From the NCBI RefSeq assembly GCF_041146795.1, contig NC_135177.1:19729560-19793559 (forward strand): a stretch of DNA of 64,000 bases, given 5' to 3'. Positions 1 to 10,948 of this stretch are shown piece by piece. The number at the start of each line of letters is the position of its first letter. Within the stretch, counting starts at the first letter, position 1. The stretch is from Maylandia zebra. Its lineage: Eukaryota; Chordata; Actinopteri; Cichliformes; Cichlidae. The notes below the pieces were generated by a model. The model was given only the letters and a program-made list of their open reading frames with translations. It was not told the DNA's origin and made no database searches. The position numbers and the translations under genes are program-made.

Positions 1-142
1 TCTTTCTGTGGCATTTAAAACTGATCCGATACTGTCTTTAAGAATGACAGTTTTTATGTAACAGAACAGTTACTTCTGCTTTTCAAGTTCAAATCATATC
101 AACAAATACCGACATAATAAAGCATGACAGTGTCATTTTATA

Positions 143-1070
143 CAGTCACTTGCCACTTTATTAGGTACACCCTTCTAGTACAGGGTTGGGCCCCTGAGCT
201 GCCTTAATTCTCATGGCATTGGTTCAACAATCCCCTGAAAACGTTCTTTAGAGATTTGGATTCATATTGACATGATAGCATCACACAATTGCTTCAGATT
301 TGTGGGTGAAGGCCATCTGAGTACAGTGAACTCATCATCATGTTCAAAAAATCTGTTTTAGATGATCTGAGCTTTGTGACAAGGCAGGATTCACCCCTGC
401 TTTTATGATGTTTACACCAAATTCTGACCCTACCATTCGAATTCTCACAGGGAAATCTAGACTCATCAGACCAGGCAATGTTTTTTTTCCAGTGTTGCCT
501 GGTCTGATAAGTTTTAATTGCTGAGGAGATGCAAATTCTAGTCCTAGTTTCCTGTTCTTGGCAGCTCATTGTGGTATTCCTATGCTGTGTAGCCTGTCTG
601 CTTCAGGGCTGAACATGGTGTGCATTTAGAGATGGTCTTCTTCATACCTTTGTTGTAACATTCTTCACTGATCTCCTGCATCATCAAAGCATTTTTACAC
701 AGATAACTATCGCTCACTGGGTAGTTTTTCTTTTTTGCATGATTCTCTATGAGCCTTTATGCCATCAACAACCATTCAAAGTCACTTAAATCACTTTTTC
801 CCCAAATCTACACACATAAATGTGCTCCCATGTGATGGTCAACGAGTGCTGCAACAGATGTACCCAATAAAGTGGCTGGTTAGTGTGCATATTTGGTGGT
901 AGTGCTCTGTTCTGAGACCACTCCCCATTTAAAGTCACTTAAATCACCTTTCTTCCTCATTTTGAACTTCAGGTCTTGTCTTTGTATCAACATGCCTAAT
1001 TACACAGAGTTGCTGCCATGTGATCTGAGTAGTTGCAGTTGAACAGATGTACCTAATAAAGTGGTGAGCT
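143..1070. mobile_element. Non-autonomous DNA-transposon-like repeat, copy A
   Basis: This copy starts with the terminal motif ACTTTATTAGGTACAC (near 155-170) and ends with its inverted form GTACCTAATAAAGTGG (1,049-1,064). Three more copies of the same family lie in this window (near 10.0 kb, 21.3 kb and 34.6 kb) and share internal blocks such as the stretch around 'cctgttcttggcagctcattg'-like sequence at 550-570 and the 'aaagtcacttaaatcac' block. It encodes no recognisable transposase. A second right-end motif (ACCCAATAAAGTGG) occurs internally near 861-875, so this copy appears internally duplicated at its right end. The superfamily is not assigned. Confidence 0.7.
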
Positions 1071-2120
1071 GGTGCATAAGAATCTATCCCTGCTTATTTT
1101 CACAGCTGTAGATGAAGGTTCTGTTAATTTGTAGTTCTCGTTGCTTTGTCCTCACTGGTTGAAAAACCAGGATATTGTGAATTTTAAATAAGTAACATAA
1201 CACTCCATATATATCGTGTCAGTCCATAAACTTTCAGAGATGGTTCTCATCAACCATCTTCATAAACAATGATGAATCCGACTCTTTGATTTTGGATTCT
1301 TTGATCCTTGGACTTTTCAGTCTTATGACCTGGACATGCAGTGATGTTCCAGCTTCATCAGAGCTCCCATCATGTAGCGTCCTTGTCTGATGTAAATATA
1401 ACCAGCTAAACATGTTCACAGCTGTATGCTGTGCTTTGTGGCTAAGTACTGCCTCACAGTCCTGTTTTGAGTGACTCGAATTCTTGTTGGCGTGATGTGA
1501 CAGATTTCAAAATATGATAGTAGTTGAATTAATTCGGTACTGAAATTGGCAGTCTGTTCACATTTTTTAGTCAAGTGAACTTTTTAGATTTGGTGTGCAA
1601 TATCAAGCAAGAAATATATTAAGGTGTCTATTAGCAACATCATATGAGGAAAAAAACTTTATTTGGGCACTAAATTAGGTCAAAAGACGATGGCTGAATT
1701 TTCAAAAACCTGTAGGTGAGATCTGATCTCTCCGCAACTTTAGCAGTACTGACTGCAACTGACGTCTTTCAGAGGATGACTGCAGAGTAACCACAAAGCA
1801 CGAGCTTGTCAGAGAAGAAAACTCAGCGCTGCTTTGTGTTGGCTCCTCATTCTTTTGTCACTTCAGGGATGCCACAGTTTGAGTCATCCTCTGGTGCTGT
1901 GACAGTTTATATGCTACAAAATCAGGGAGGGACTCATCTGTGCTGTCCTGATGTAGTTCGTGCATGAAGTAAATCTCTCAAAATGTGGTAACTCCTCTCA
2001 GTCAGACACTTCTTTTTCTGTTCATAAATGGAAGGTAAAGGAAGACGATGCCATGTCTAAATATATCGTCACTCCAATGTCTAAGAGGTGGCTTGTGGCA
2101 GTGCAGATGTTCATTTAGCT
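1071..2120. other. Intergenic, no recognisable feature
   Basis: AT-rich unique-looking sequence. Only short open frames (about 60 codons) occur, without homology that I recognise or splice context. Confidence 0.5.
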
Positions 2121-2197
2121 TTTTAGAATTAGAATTAGAATTAGAATTCAACTTTATTGTCATTGCACATGCACAGGTACAGGGCAACGAAATGTGA
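2121..2197 (-). mobile_element. LINE (L2-like) 3' end with hexamer tail
   Basis: On the minus strand the sequence reads a typical L2-type 3' end, with 'caatgacaataaagttgaat' followed by tandem copies of a TTCTAA-like hexamer (the AGAATT repeat at 2,124-2,149 on the plus strand). Only the very 3' end of the LINE is present, as is usual for 5'-truncated insertions. Confidence 0.6.
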
Positions 2198-3363
2198 TTT
2201 CTCTTTATTAAACCTGTTTTTCGTCCCCATGAGAGTCATAACTACTGTTATCTTTAATTGGGGAAGCAACAGCTGCATCACCTGACAAGCAAGTTGCTAC
2301 ATGATACATCATAAAGAGCTCTCTGGGCCCGGAAATCCAGCCAATCTATGTTTTTCCCCTCTCTTATCAGCAAGTGTTGAACCAAGCTGCAGCTATTCTG
2401 CATTCTAATAGGCTGGTGCTGAGTTATGAGGCTGTCTGGCTCCCTTACACTGAGAGTACAACAAAGGAAAGGACCTCTGTCACCCTCAGAGCTGACAAGA
2501 GAAAGAGACAGTGAGGGAGTTACGGGGATGTTGGAGCGTAGGTGGTGCACCGAGGTTATAGCTGATTAACAGGATGCGGTGTAGTAGTTTTGAGAGTGTG
2601 ACACAGAGCCTGTGACGTGTCAGGCAGTTTTAGGCATGAATGAGAAAGGTGGCTGTGTTTCTAGCATGAAAATAGCTCTACAAAGCTTTCCTCTTAGGGT
2701 GATGAGCAGTGACAGCTTCACACTTCTGCTTCATACTCCTGAAAATGTAATACTGCAGATAGTGGAGAGGCACTTTAAGCTCAGCACCGTGATCCCTTTT
2801 TTTGGAGCAGCTCCCTGTGGCCTTGGCAACCTTTCACCACAACTCCTTAAAGCAGATCAGGAGCAGGCGTGACTGTATGCGCGCCTCTTTCAGGAAAGGG
2901 TGTGCCTCACACACAGGGAGACGTGGGCTGGCAAACATTGCCATGTTGGAGGGTCAAGAGCTGTGAGAATGAATAATATCATTATATTGGGATGAACTAG
3001 TGTTCTTTCTGTGTCAGTCCACAATGCTGATGGCTTGTTGGGTGCTCCCATGATAACCTGGGATACTGAGAATAATCAAGTAATATATGAATAAATAAAA
3101 CAAATATAAAGTTCTGTAGAGCCCTTGATCTGCAGACAATTTAAGAAGAAGGACTGCTTTCACCCTTTTCACATTTACACTGATTAAGTTTCTTGGGAAG
3201 AGATAGATCACATAAGTAAGGTGATTAATTACTGAACCTAAACGTCACAGTCTTTCCTCTTACTGATAAACTGAGGAATTGAGCGTGTTCTTGACAATCA
3301 TTCATCTAATGATTGACCGAGTTAACCAAGTTGACCGAGTATTTATAATACTTTATTTATCAA
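2198..3363. other. Intergenic, no recognisable feature
   Basis: No gene, RNA gene or repeat recognised. Several open frames of 65-90 codons exist on both strands but have no family signature. Confidence 0.4.
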
Positions 3364-3376
3364 TTTTAAAGTTTTA

Positions 3377-4371
3377 ACATCCAACGACATGAATGCTTTA
3401 AAAACATCAACATCAGCTCTTCTCTGACAGCATGGTGGGAGTTTCTAAAATTGACGGCGTCTTCATTAATCCCATGCAAACGTACACCTATCTGGAACAA
3501 CCCTGACATATTACAAAACAATAATATGATAAACTTTTCAGATTGGAGTGATAAAGGAATCAAATATTTAGAACATATACTAGAAGGAACAGAATTTATT
3601 TCATTTGACGGACTAGTTACACAATATGGGATCAACAAGAAAAGATTTTTAGAATATCAACAAATTAAATCCATAGTAAAAAAGAAATTTAAACCGGGTC
3701 AAGTTGAACTACAAACACCACCAAGTGTGGTTCAATTTCTTACTCTTAAACCCCCCAAATTACTATCCAAAATATACAGAATGCTTTCTAAAACAGATGA
3801 ATCAATATCACTTCCTATTGCAAAATGGGAAGCGGATTTATCAGTTAACTTAGACCTAAACTTCTGGTCTCAGATTTGCTTAAAAACCTTTCATCTAATT
3901 AGAAATCCCAGTCTTCAATTAATTCAATACAAAATATTACATAGAGTGCACTATACAGGTCATCGGATGTTCAAGATGGGCTTTACGTCTACCAACAACT
4001 GCTCACACTGCCAAACCAATTCACCGGACAATTATATCCACGCTCTTTGGTTCTGTCCACCAGTTCAGAAGTTTTGGCGCGAGATATGTGAAGACTTATC
4101 GAAGTGTCTGAAATGTAACATTCCAACTTCCCCCTTAGTGTGTTTGTTGGGCAGCTTAGATAATGTCACTTCAGAAAAGAATATAGCCCATATGGTTTTC
4201 ACTGCCCTATGCATAGCCAAGAAAACAGTCCTCATGAACTGGAAAAATAAAAATAATCTTAATTCTAACCAATATAGAAATTATCTATTAGATTACATTA
4301 GTCTTGATACAGCCTCTGCCACCACATCAGATCAATTGCTCTGGGCTCCTTTGATCAGCTCCATCACCTAG
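3377..4371 (+). pseudogene. LINE ORF2 C-terminal fragment (reverse transcriptase-type element)
   Basis: An open frame of about 330 codons runs from the left insertion junction to the stop at 4,369-4,371 and contains no internal stop. It carries the C-terminal cysteine-histidine motif seen in L1/Tx1 ORF2 proteins, C-x2-C (about 4,000-4,011) followed by the H-ALW-C pattern (about 4,030-4,060). The preceding segment (WWEFLK near 3,433-3,450, and the FWSQI/FHLIRNP region) also fits the thumb and C-terminal part of fish L1-like ORF2. The endonuclease and the catalytic reverse transcriptase motifs are absent, so this copy cannot move by itself. The frame has no reliable start codon because it is a truncation product. 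Confidence 0.8.
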
Positions 4372-6930
4372 TGGGGGTGGGGGGTCATAGTTTGGTCCCG
4401 CCTTCACTGTTGTGATTGGTGTGGGGGTAGGGACAGGCTTAGGGCGTCGGGGGGTTCCCCGGAGGCATCTTCCTTGGGGGGCTCAACCCGGGGTAGCGGT
4501 CATGTCCGGTTAGGGGCTCTGTTGGCTCTCAGGTGACTGTTTCCTCGCAGCTGCGTGCAGCGGGGCTAGGGAAGGGTCTGTGCTGACGGACGTGGGTTAC
4601 TGACCTGGTAGCCTGGCTGCCCCTGGGTGGGTCCGGGATGGGCGTGAGGTTCTGGGGGCGCTCCGTCTCTGGGCTGGGACCCGGACCGGGACTCGGGGGC
4701 TTGGGTCCTGGTTGGTGTGTTGCCGGGGTTGTGGGCGGGTGGGTGCATGGGGGCCCAGCCCTGGAGCAGGGTGCCGCCGGTGCGTCGAGCCACCTGGGGG
4801 GCTCTTCAACTGGTGGGGGAGATTGTCACATCTTGCAGGAGCTTTCCTCTCCTCAGGAGCTGCCTCTGCAGGAGGGGGAGATACAGGAGAGGTGGAGGAA
4901 GATCTCAGCCTGGGTGTTTATTGTCTTATGTAGTCTGGAAGATGAGTGGATGGTGGGGTGGGTGCAGTTTTCTCTGTGGTGGGGTTGGGTGGACTGTCCC
5001 GGGCTCTGTGGGGCCGGGCGGCGCTGCTGCACTGGGCCCGGTCTGGATGGGCCTGGGCCCCCTTTCCCTGGCGGGTCGCGGAGTATGGGGGTGCCTACTG
5101 GGGTCAGCGGGGGAGCTGGCCCCAGGGAGGGGTCACTTGCCCCTCCCTTCCTTCCCTCCCCATCTCCAGCTGCCTCCCTCTTCCCGCTCCACCACAACCA
5201 CCCACACATGCAGGGCCTTGGAGTAGGGGTATGTCACCAGGGTGCAGAGGAGACTACCCCCCCGCCCCCCCCTCTGTCCCCTTCTGGCTGCCTCTGCCTC
5301 AATTTTATCCCACAACTTAGACATTCACATTACTCACAATCTCATTACACATACATATAGGATCTTGGGGGTGGGCACGATACACGGAGTCCAAAGTACC
5401 ATCAGGGTGTACACCCCACCCCTGGCATCGTTGCCCACCTCTCAATTTTAAATACACGTAGACATTGAGGGCTAGCAGGAGGGACCATGCGCTTACCTGC
5501 TGCTCTCTGGCAGGTAGCTCCAAGCCCTCCTGGGTTTTAAATGCACCTTAGAACACACATGCATCAACACTACAATGAGCGGGTGGAGGGAGGTTTGGAG
5601 TCTTCTCTCACCCCCGTTCTCTGCGACCTGCTGGAGCAGGGGGGCTAGGACTAGGAGGAGGAGTTGGCCGTCCGACTGCGGTCTGGAGTGTGGAGCCTTC
5701 CTGCTGCTGCGGAGTCGGGGCGGTCTGCCTCCCCCCACCGCAGGGAAAAGGGAAACACCACCTGGGTCTGGGTGCAGTTCCCCCCTCCAGGGGCGGGGGC
5801 ACCTAGACCCGGTTTGTAGAGTACGCTTGGGGAGTGTGATCGTGTGTACAACGTCTCTTTATGTCTGTCTCCACGTTGGTTGAGTGTGGAGTAAGTGCAT
5901 ATGAGACCATGAGGGTGGGAATGGATGTTTGTATCTGTGTGTGCCTGTATGTCTGTGTCTATATGTCAGGTTGGGTGTCAGGCGCCACCTCTCTGGGGAC
6001 ATCTCAGGCCCTCCAAGGTTTGGAGGCCTATCTCCCCCTACCACCACTTCCCCTGCCAGTGGCGGACCCCCTCAGACATCGGTGCGTTGGTGGTTCTTTG
6101 TGTCCGGGGATGGGCGTCCAGGTACACACCGGCTCACTCCTTGGCGGCCGCTTATCGGGGCCTGGAGCCTGGGGCTCGCTCGGGCCACTTCGGAGGTGGG
6201 GTGCCCCCGGCCTCTCGGCCTGGGGCTCGGTCACTCAGGCGCAGCTGGCTGCCGGCGGAGCTCACGGGCGCGTCACTGCAACTCCCCCTGGCTTCTGCTC
6301 CGCGGCTGCTGAGTGAGCCCTCATCTGGGACTCTCCTCAGCTCTTTCCGGGACAGTGGCGCAGCTGCCCCTCTGTTGGTCTTCCTTGGTCTCTTGTGTTC
6401 TGGGGGCCTCTGGATGTCTGGAGTTTTGATCTCCTCCACACCTGCTTCACGCCCTGGAGGACGGGGCTGTGGCCCCCCCACACCCTCTAGCAGATTATTA
6501 CATGAAGGAACCTTTTAAAAAAACAAAAAACAAGCGCGTCCATGCTCACAGGTGTACACACGGGTGATCACACCCACAAACTACACCCTTTTTGGCTCCT
6601 ACCTCAAAGCACACTGTGTTCTGTTGATCTTATGTGCTGCACAATAATGTTTAACATTTAGTATTTACTGTCATATTCCCATATATCATTGTGATGTTGT
6701 TTATTCTATTACTCTTGTTCTCTTCTGCTTGCTTTCTTTTTTCTTTCTCAGCAGGTGATCCAGGTGATTGATATATGCATTTTTTTTTCTCTGCCCGTTC
6801 TGTTGGTTTTTGTCTTTTGCCCTTCTCCCCCGTCCCTCTTCTCAGCTGTTTCTCTTTCCCTCTTTCTTTCTCCCCTTCTTTCCCCCAGTCAAGTCTGTCC
6901 CGTATTCAGTAAGTGAAAATAAAATAAACA
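4372..6930 (+). repeat. GC-rich 3' untranslated region of the LINE, with G-quadruplex-type runs
   Basis: The base composition changes sharply after the ORF2 stop. G-rich blocks on the plus strand (about 4,370-5,130) are followed by mixed C-rich blocks (5,120-5,290 and later). Four G-runs with short loops lie at 4,733-4,753 (G3-C-G3-T-G3-TGCAT-G5), and another set at 4,671-4,699. Many overlapping open frames on both strands here are a consequence of the low frequency of TA-containing stop codons in GC-rich DNA, not genes. Lies entirely inside the LINE insertion. Confidence 0.7.
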
Positions 6931-7094
6931 ATAAAAGGTGAATCAAATGGACCATTACGGCAAGGCTGGGATGGTCAGTTTGGTAAAGTAAATCCGTTGG
7001 GCATCTTTCTTTGCCTTTAGACAACAATTCTGATGGCAAAAGAGCCAAACGGGACAGGCCAAAAAAAAAAAAAAAAAATTTTTTTAAAGTTTTA

Positions 7095-10017
7095 TTGATT
7101 TTAATTTTCTTTTCTTTTTTTTTCCAAAAGAGACCTGGCCAAATGAGCAGCAGAGCTGGGGACCCAAGTGAGTTTGAGGTCATTTGAATGAGGGCTGGTC
7201 TCATTTTGGGGTTCTATTCTGCATTGCTAAGCAACAGAGTAGCCCTGTTGCTAGGCATCATCATCTTCATCATGCTACAGTTCAGATAGTGATGACCTAT
7301 CAGTGATCCGATGCTGGCTCAAGCATAGATCTATGCTCAAACTCCCATCTTTTAAAAAGCTGCATTGCTGTGTCCCTTATTATGAATAGTCGTGTTTCCT
7401 CATACGTCTCCAGCCATTAGCACTATTCCTGTGCAGCACATTTTTAAACTAAGTGTTTAAAAAGTCATAATAATGTACACTTAAAATACTGTTGGCTCCA
7501 GTTTACCCTTGTTGTCTCTTCACTGACTCTCACTTAAGATCATAATATCAATTAGTTTAACTTCCTATCCCTTCAAAACCTTGCTGGTATCTAAGTTTTC
7601 ATCTTAGATTTCAACCAAAGACAGAACAGTGCAGAAATTGTTATTATCATTTTTAGACATAATTAAGTCATGATATCTTAGCTTTAGACTTAAACATGCT
7701 AGCTAGCTTAAATCTGTTCAGCATTTGAAATCCTCTTCTTCATTAATGCCTTAATGCTGTTTGACCGTAGCATCTGGGCAAACACTGCACTGCTCACTTT
7801 GTTTGCTCTGAAAGAATCTGTACCATTTTCAACTAAAGACATATTTAGACCTGAAATCGCTAATTACATCAGACCTAACAAGCAGACTGCCTGCTCTTTT
7901 GCTGTGACATCTGTGGCCACTGATGTTACAGAGTAAGATGTAAAAGTAATTAAGAAAATTCAAGAAATTTAAATTACTTTGGCAAAGCAGCAGTAACTAA
8001 GAAGATCAAAGTAGTGAGATTAGAATTAGAATTTTTGAAGAAGATTTTAGAATTAGGACAGGGAATAAGAAGGTCAAAGCCGCAAAAGAAGGAATCTCTG
8101 TATGTGTCTATTCCCTTTCACATCAGTTACGTCAACTTTTGCTCACACTAACACATCTAAAGATAGAAAGTCTACGCAAAGTGACATGCAAGGATTTAAT
8201 GGTGATTTAATGGTGCCCAGTGGTGCAACCTTAATGCCTGCACCATTGGGCGATACACCAGTAACGTGTATAAGAGAAACTTTAAAATTTCATATTCTGT
8301 TTTCTGTGCAATTGTTCATGCTCTCACTAAATAATTCTTCCAACTTGAACAGGAAACTGAGATAGGAGCTGTCACTTCTGCTCTTCTGTTCTGATTGCAT
8401 TCCATTGAAGAACCCAGCCTGCACCTCTAAGCAGTTTTCAACATCACGATCTCTGAAATAGTCTTTCAGATTTGAATTATTTGCTTTTTCTCTTCTGCAG
8501 TTCCTTATGAAAGCACAGCTTTATGATGTGTTATCATTTCATGAATATTGCAGACTCAAATGTGTGAGAAACCACAGATTGGAGAATAAAGAGAGTTCTC
8601 TACCTCATGAAGTGAGATTCATTCAGTGAAGTAAACAAGGGTACTAGTGGGCTGATCTCTCTGAAAAATAAGCATCAACGGTTAAAGGAATGCTTGAATA
8701 TTCACGTTGAATATTAATGCCTTGAATTTTAAGTTAATAGCAGAAATTTTAGCAAGTGTGATTATTCCGTTCAGTGGTAGACTGTGATGACAATCAAGAA
8801 CAGTTTCCAGTTGTTAATCAGAACCAAATTCTTTTGGTTCATTTGATTCTTTTGAATCCTGCCTTCCAGCTTATGACTTTGTTTCATCAATGATATGTTT
8901 TGCACTTGTCACCAAACTCAAAGAAGTGAAGCGTCTGTTCATGAGTCACATGCTAGCCTTCTTTACTCTTTTATATAGTGTTGAGACTGTGCATTGCTTC
9001 TGTTAACCAGTGATGGCCTCTTTTGTTCCAAAGAGAAAATTATTCATGAATCTATAAAGGAATCTATACAGAACAGGACCTATAAGAAAAATCAATAATG
9101 GCATTGGTATCTGTGAAATAATGTCAATATTCCTATCAATATAACTGATCTGTATAATTATTACTATTTATATGCTTTATAACTATGACACTAAAGCCAG
9201 CAACAGGTTATTTTCTCAGCAGAAAGACTAAAATAGGGGTCAGCATCCTGTTAATTTAAAATTTTATACTAAATCTGTATATTGATTTTATAGGCTTTTT
9301 TCTTTTTAAATCTGCGATACATTACATCATTCAAATCAAAGAAAAATGTAGATGTAAAAGTACTTTTGCTTCATTTATGTCAGTTTCTCATTTCCTCTCA
9401 TTGTTCATTTGTGTTTCAATAAAAAATAAAGCCTAAGTGGCATCATCCCAGTGGGGCAGTGTGCAGCTGTAATATGATTACTGTTATTAAGGTGGTAAGT
9501 TTCAGATGCAACAAATGAGTGTGCCTCCTTTGTCAGCTATCAGATAAAGGTCTATCTTTCTAAGGAAAATACATAAAAGGGAATAATAGAAATACATTTT
9601 GATGTATGCCTGTAGTTATATCGTCAGAGGGACAAAATTAGAAGAAAGATAAATAAGTGTCTAGTTATTGCCAGATTTTGTATTGTTTTCAGAGTGCTTT
9701 TAACTGAGAGGGATAAGCTCCCGGAAAAAAAGCTGGTGAGACTGCAAGGATAAAGTAGCTACTGCAACATCATGTTGGGTGTGTTGTGTTTGCAGAGGCA
9801 GTTTATAACCTTTAGGCTGGTTGTTTGAGAGCCAAAAAAGACAAGAGAGAAGAGTGATGTTTACCCTTGAACCAGTTCTAAATCAACATTGACTTTCTTC
9901 TAATAAGTTCATTTTTTGTGATCCAGCCACTCTCACAAGAAAAGGATCAGTTTAGATTCAGCCCATGATGAATGAGAGGTCATTGGTTTTATTGAATAAA
10001 ATTAAAGACTTGTCTTC
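7095..10017. other. Intergenic, no recognisable feature
   Basis: AT-rich sequence with only short spurious open frames. A degenerate AGAATT-type hexamer patch occurs near 8,020-8,060. No exon with splice signals and family similarity was seen. Confidence 0.45.
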
Positions 10018-10430
10018 TGCTGTCCAATTCTGGTAAGTCCATGTGAATTATAGCCTCGGTTTCCTGTTCTTAGAGTGAACAAGTCACACCTACTGTGGTC
10101 TTTGGAAGTGACATCATCAGTGACATCATCAAGGCACTTTCTCTTAGAGAACTGCTGCTGACTGATATTTTTTCAGACCGTTCTCTGTAACACCTAGAGA
10201 TAGTTATGTGGAAAAATCTCAGTGAATCAGCAGGTTGTGAATTACTCAGACCAGCCACAATGACGTCACATTCAAAGGCAATTAAACTGCCATTTTCTTC
10301 CTCTTTCTGACGCTCAGTTTGAAACTCAGAGGGTCATCTTGATCATGTCTGCAAGCCTAAATGCAGTGAGATGCTGTCGTATGATTGGCTTGTTAGATAT
10401 TTACGTTAATAACCTGGGGTTGTGATTCCC
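10018..10430. mobile_element. DNA-transposon-like repeat, copy B (internal fragment)
   Basis: Shares internal blocks with copies A, C and D, including 'gcctcggtttcctgttctta', 'ttctctgtaacacctagaga' and 'gattggcttgttagatattt'. Both terminal motifs are missing, so this is a truncated member of the family. Confidence 0.6.
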
Positions 10431-10462
10431 ACTTCAGCAATTTTAAGCACGCTCTTCCTGCT

Positions 10463-10665
10463 TGTTGTATGTTCACCAGTATGATAATGATGAAGCAGTA
10501 ATCTCAGTTAACGTGGTTTTATTAACCAGCACAGCAGCAGAGAACTTACATGCTTGGATTCAATAACGGAATGGCGCCTATACCACTCAAAACATACACA
10601 CACCTACACGGAGGTACGGCAAGCGGATTAGGACAAAATACCAAACTAACAGCAGGTTATCTACA
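10463..10665 (-). repeat. 3' LTR of the Ty3/gypsy element
   Basis: A 203-bp terminal repeat that matches the copy at 15,029-15,231 base for base as read by eye. It has the TG...CA ends of LTRs on the coding strand (TGTAG ... CAACA). CTGCT flanks it on the outside. Confidence 0.95.
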
Positions 10666-10677
10666 TCCCCCTTCTTT
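10666..10677 (-). other. Polypurine tract of the Ty3/gypsy element
   Basis: On the minus strand the sequence AAAGAAGGGGGA directly precedes the 3' LTR start (TGTAGATAACC). This is the normal position and composition of the plus-strand DNA primer. Confidence 0.85.
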
Positions 10678-10948
10678 AGTACATCCCCAACCGGACATAA
10701 AGTTTAATGCATACTGAATAATAATAATCACAGCATAAAAGGTGACATACGCTGACCCTTAGGAACATTTAAATTTGCAACCAGATGGAAGAAATAAACA
10801 TGACAAGAATATCATTTTGCTGTATAAAGTTAAATATGATTACTACTGAAAATCACCTCAAACAGAATTTAACTTGAAGCATTGACATCAGTTACTGATG
10901 GCTCAAACATCAAACCTGAAAATGTTCTGTGTTTTAACTAGTACCCAA

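Larger units (their letters stand above)
3377..7078 (+). mobile_element. 5'-truncated L1/Tx1-like LINE insertion
   Basis: A 3.7 kb insertion containing the C-terminal part of a LINE ORF2 (to 4,371), a long GC-rich 3' untranslated region (about 4,372-6,930), AATAAA motifs near 6,919-6,935 and a terminal run of 18 A (7,061-7,078). The 13-base sequence TTTTAAAGTTTTA flanks it on both sides (3,364-3,376 and 7,082-7,094), as expected for a target-site duplication from target-primed reverse transcription. The reading frame is open right from the left junction, so the 5' part of the element is simply missing. Confidence 0.85.

Noticed and set aside
4566-6518. Many overlapping open frames on both strands, up to 240 codons
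   Set aside because: They lie in the GC-rich 3' region of the LINE, overlap in all frames and have low-complexity proline/glycine-rich products with no family signature.
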